Shown: in pieces, positions 4,840 through 5,513 of the stretch | Position numbering within the stretch: position 1 is the first letter of the stretch | Layout of the letters: the number at the start of each line of letters is the position of its first letter | The notes under the pieces: model-generated | Told to the model about the DNA's origin: nothing | The model's input: the letters and a program-made list of their open reading frames with translations, nothing else | The model's database searches: none | Translations under genes and position numbers: made by a program | Source of the DNA: JBLHLB01 sp047618505 | GTDB taxonomy: Bacteria; Planctomycetota; UBA1135; GCA-002686595 | Direction of reading: 5' to 3' | Length of the DNA stretch: 5,513 nt | Assembly: GCA_047618505.1 (NCBI GenBank) | Contig: JBLHLB010000287.1 | Span: 1 to 5,513 of the forward strand

Positions 4840-5513
4840 GGGGGCTTCTGGTGGACCGGCGATACGGTGGTAGACCGTTGCTTCACCGTCAATCACCAAG
4901 CGTAAGCCCCTGTCGTAGCGTTGGGCAACGGCCGGTGTCTTGTCGATGAGGAAGCCATCCGCCCCTATGCTCCATGTTCCCGTTGTGCGGTCTAGGTGCG
5001 CCGCGATGTCTTCCCCAGTAGGCCCCGAGCCTATGCCCCTTACGAGGATGGCCTGGGTGTAGGTCCCATCGTTTGAGAAGAGGTAGTGGCGCTTGGGCCA
5101 ACTCCTCTGTTCGAGGGAGTAGATGCCCGGTAGGTCGGACTGTGTCGCGGGGCGCCAGGCGAATGCGAGGGAGAACAGCGCAACGAGGCCGGCGAGCGTG
5201 ACTAGCCACAGAGTTCCCTTGCGGACGGTGACGCGCTGGTCTGAGAACGCCCCGGCTCGTTCCGGGTTGATCGCCCAAACCCCGGCGGCGCACAGAGCCC
5301 CAAGGGCGCAGGCGAGGATCACGCCGGACAGGAAATGCGCACCGAGCAGCATGCGACTGAAGGCACACCCGTACCCGAGCAGAAACCAAATCGGCCAGAC
5401 GCGCGGGGCCATGCGGTAGAGGATAAAGATGGCTGCGAACCCCACGGCAGCGTCACCCGAAGGCATGCCGAGACCGGAGGTGGAGAAGGTGTCTTCCCCG
5501 AAGGGGCGGAAGA
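4837..5513 (-). CDS. PAP2-family membrane phosphatase, 5' end missing, with an extra C-terminal domain
   Basis: The frame is open from the right edge to TAA at 4837-4839, so 224 complete residues are visible and the start lies outside. The Met at 5466 is internal, because the residues before it, FRPFGEDTFSTSGLG, carry the RPF end of PAP2 motif 1. Motif 2 follows as MPSGDAAVGF and motif 3 as SRMLLGAHFLSG. PAP2 enzymes hydrolyse lipid phosphates or pyrophosphates (undecaprenyl-PP, lipid A, phosphatidate) on the outer side of the membrane. Departures from consensus: PSGH reads PSGD, and the motif-3 Asp (SRx5Hx3D) is Gly; the nucleophile His is kept (codon 5335-5337). Counting from the 5466 Met, hydrophobic segments lie near 6-20, 24-36, 45-66 and 84-104. 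The last is extra and is followed by about 105 soluble residues with SNDGTY and TGTWSIGADG, which look beta-rich. By charge distribution this tail should lie outside the cytoplasm. First gene of a pair with the kinase. Confidence 0.8.
   Translation of the reverse strand, partial: FRPFGEDTFSTSGLGMPSGDAAVGFAAIFILYRMAPRVWPIWFLLGYGCAFSRMLLGAHFLSGVILACALGALCAAGVWAINPERAGAFSDQRVTVRKGTLWLVTLAGLVALFSLAFAWRPATQSDLPGIYSLEQRSWPKRHYLFSNDGTYTQAILVRGIGSGPTGEDIAAHLDRTTGTWSIGADGFLIDKTPAVAQRYDRGLRLVIDGEATVYHRIAGPPEAP

Overview
This is a GC-rich bacterial chromosomal window with four well-supported protein genes, all pointing to the cell envelope. The PQQ-like beta-propeller protein opens with a 'WAQWRGPLGTG...LEWSETENLHWR' type N-terminus. 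I associate that form mainly with Planctomycetota and related environmental bacteria, so a planctomycete-like Gram-negative host is my best guess. It rests on family resemblance alone. I see no rRNA, tRNA, CRISPR array, insertion sequence or phage gene.

Layout: positions 1-408 hold no convincing complete gene. A possible signal-peptide start on the minus strand runs off the left edge, and there is one weak terminator-like hairpin. Positions 409-1839 (minus) encode an exported beta-propeller protein. Its signal peptide carries four perfect copies of a 21-bp repeat, each re-creating an Ala-Pro-Ala signal-peptidase motif. A 142-bp divergent intergenic region follows. The polytopic membrane glycosyltransferase (GT39/ArnT-like) lies at 1982-3559 (plus), and its start is best placed at GTG 1982, behind an AAGGA ribosome binding site. 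It ends tail-to-tail, with no spacing, against a minus-strand pair. That pair is a PAP2-type membrane phosphatase (cut by the right edge, 4837 to beyond 5513) followed by a WaaP/Kdo-kinase-like protein (3560-4837). The two are joined by a TAATG stop/start overlap.

How the genes may work together (inference): the minus-strand pair combines a membrane lipid-phosphate phosphatase fold with a kinase of the LPS-core family, translated in tight coupling. The neighbouring GT-C enzyme would use a polyprenyl-phosphate sugar donor. Phosphorylation state and glycosylation of an envelope lipid or glycan is the obvious shared theme.

The most unusual points are the signal-peptide repeat, the apparent second kinase domain that has lost its catalytic residues, the non-canonical PAP2 active-site motifs (PSGD instead of PSGH, and Gly in place of the motif-3 Asp), and a predicted extracytoplasmic beta-rich tail on the PAP2 protein. 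I do not see a clear-cut new defence or mobile system.
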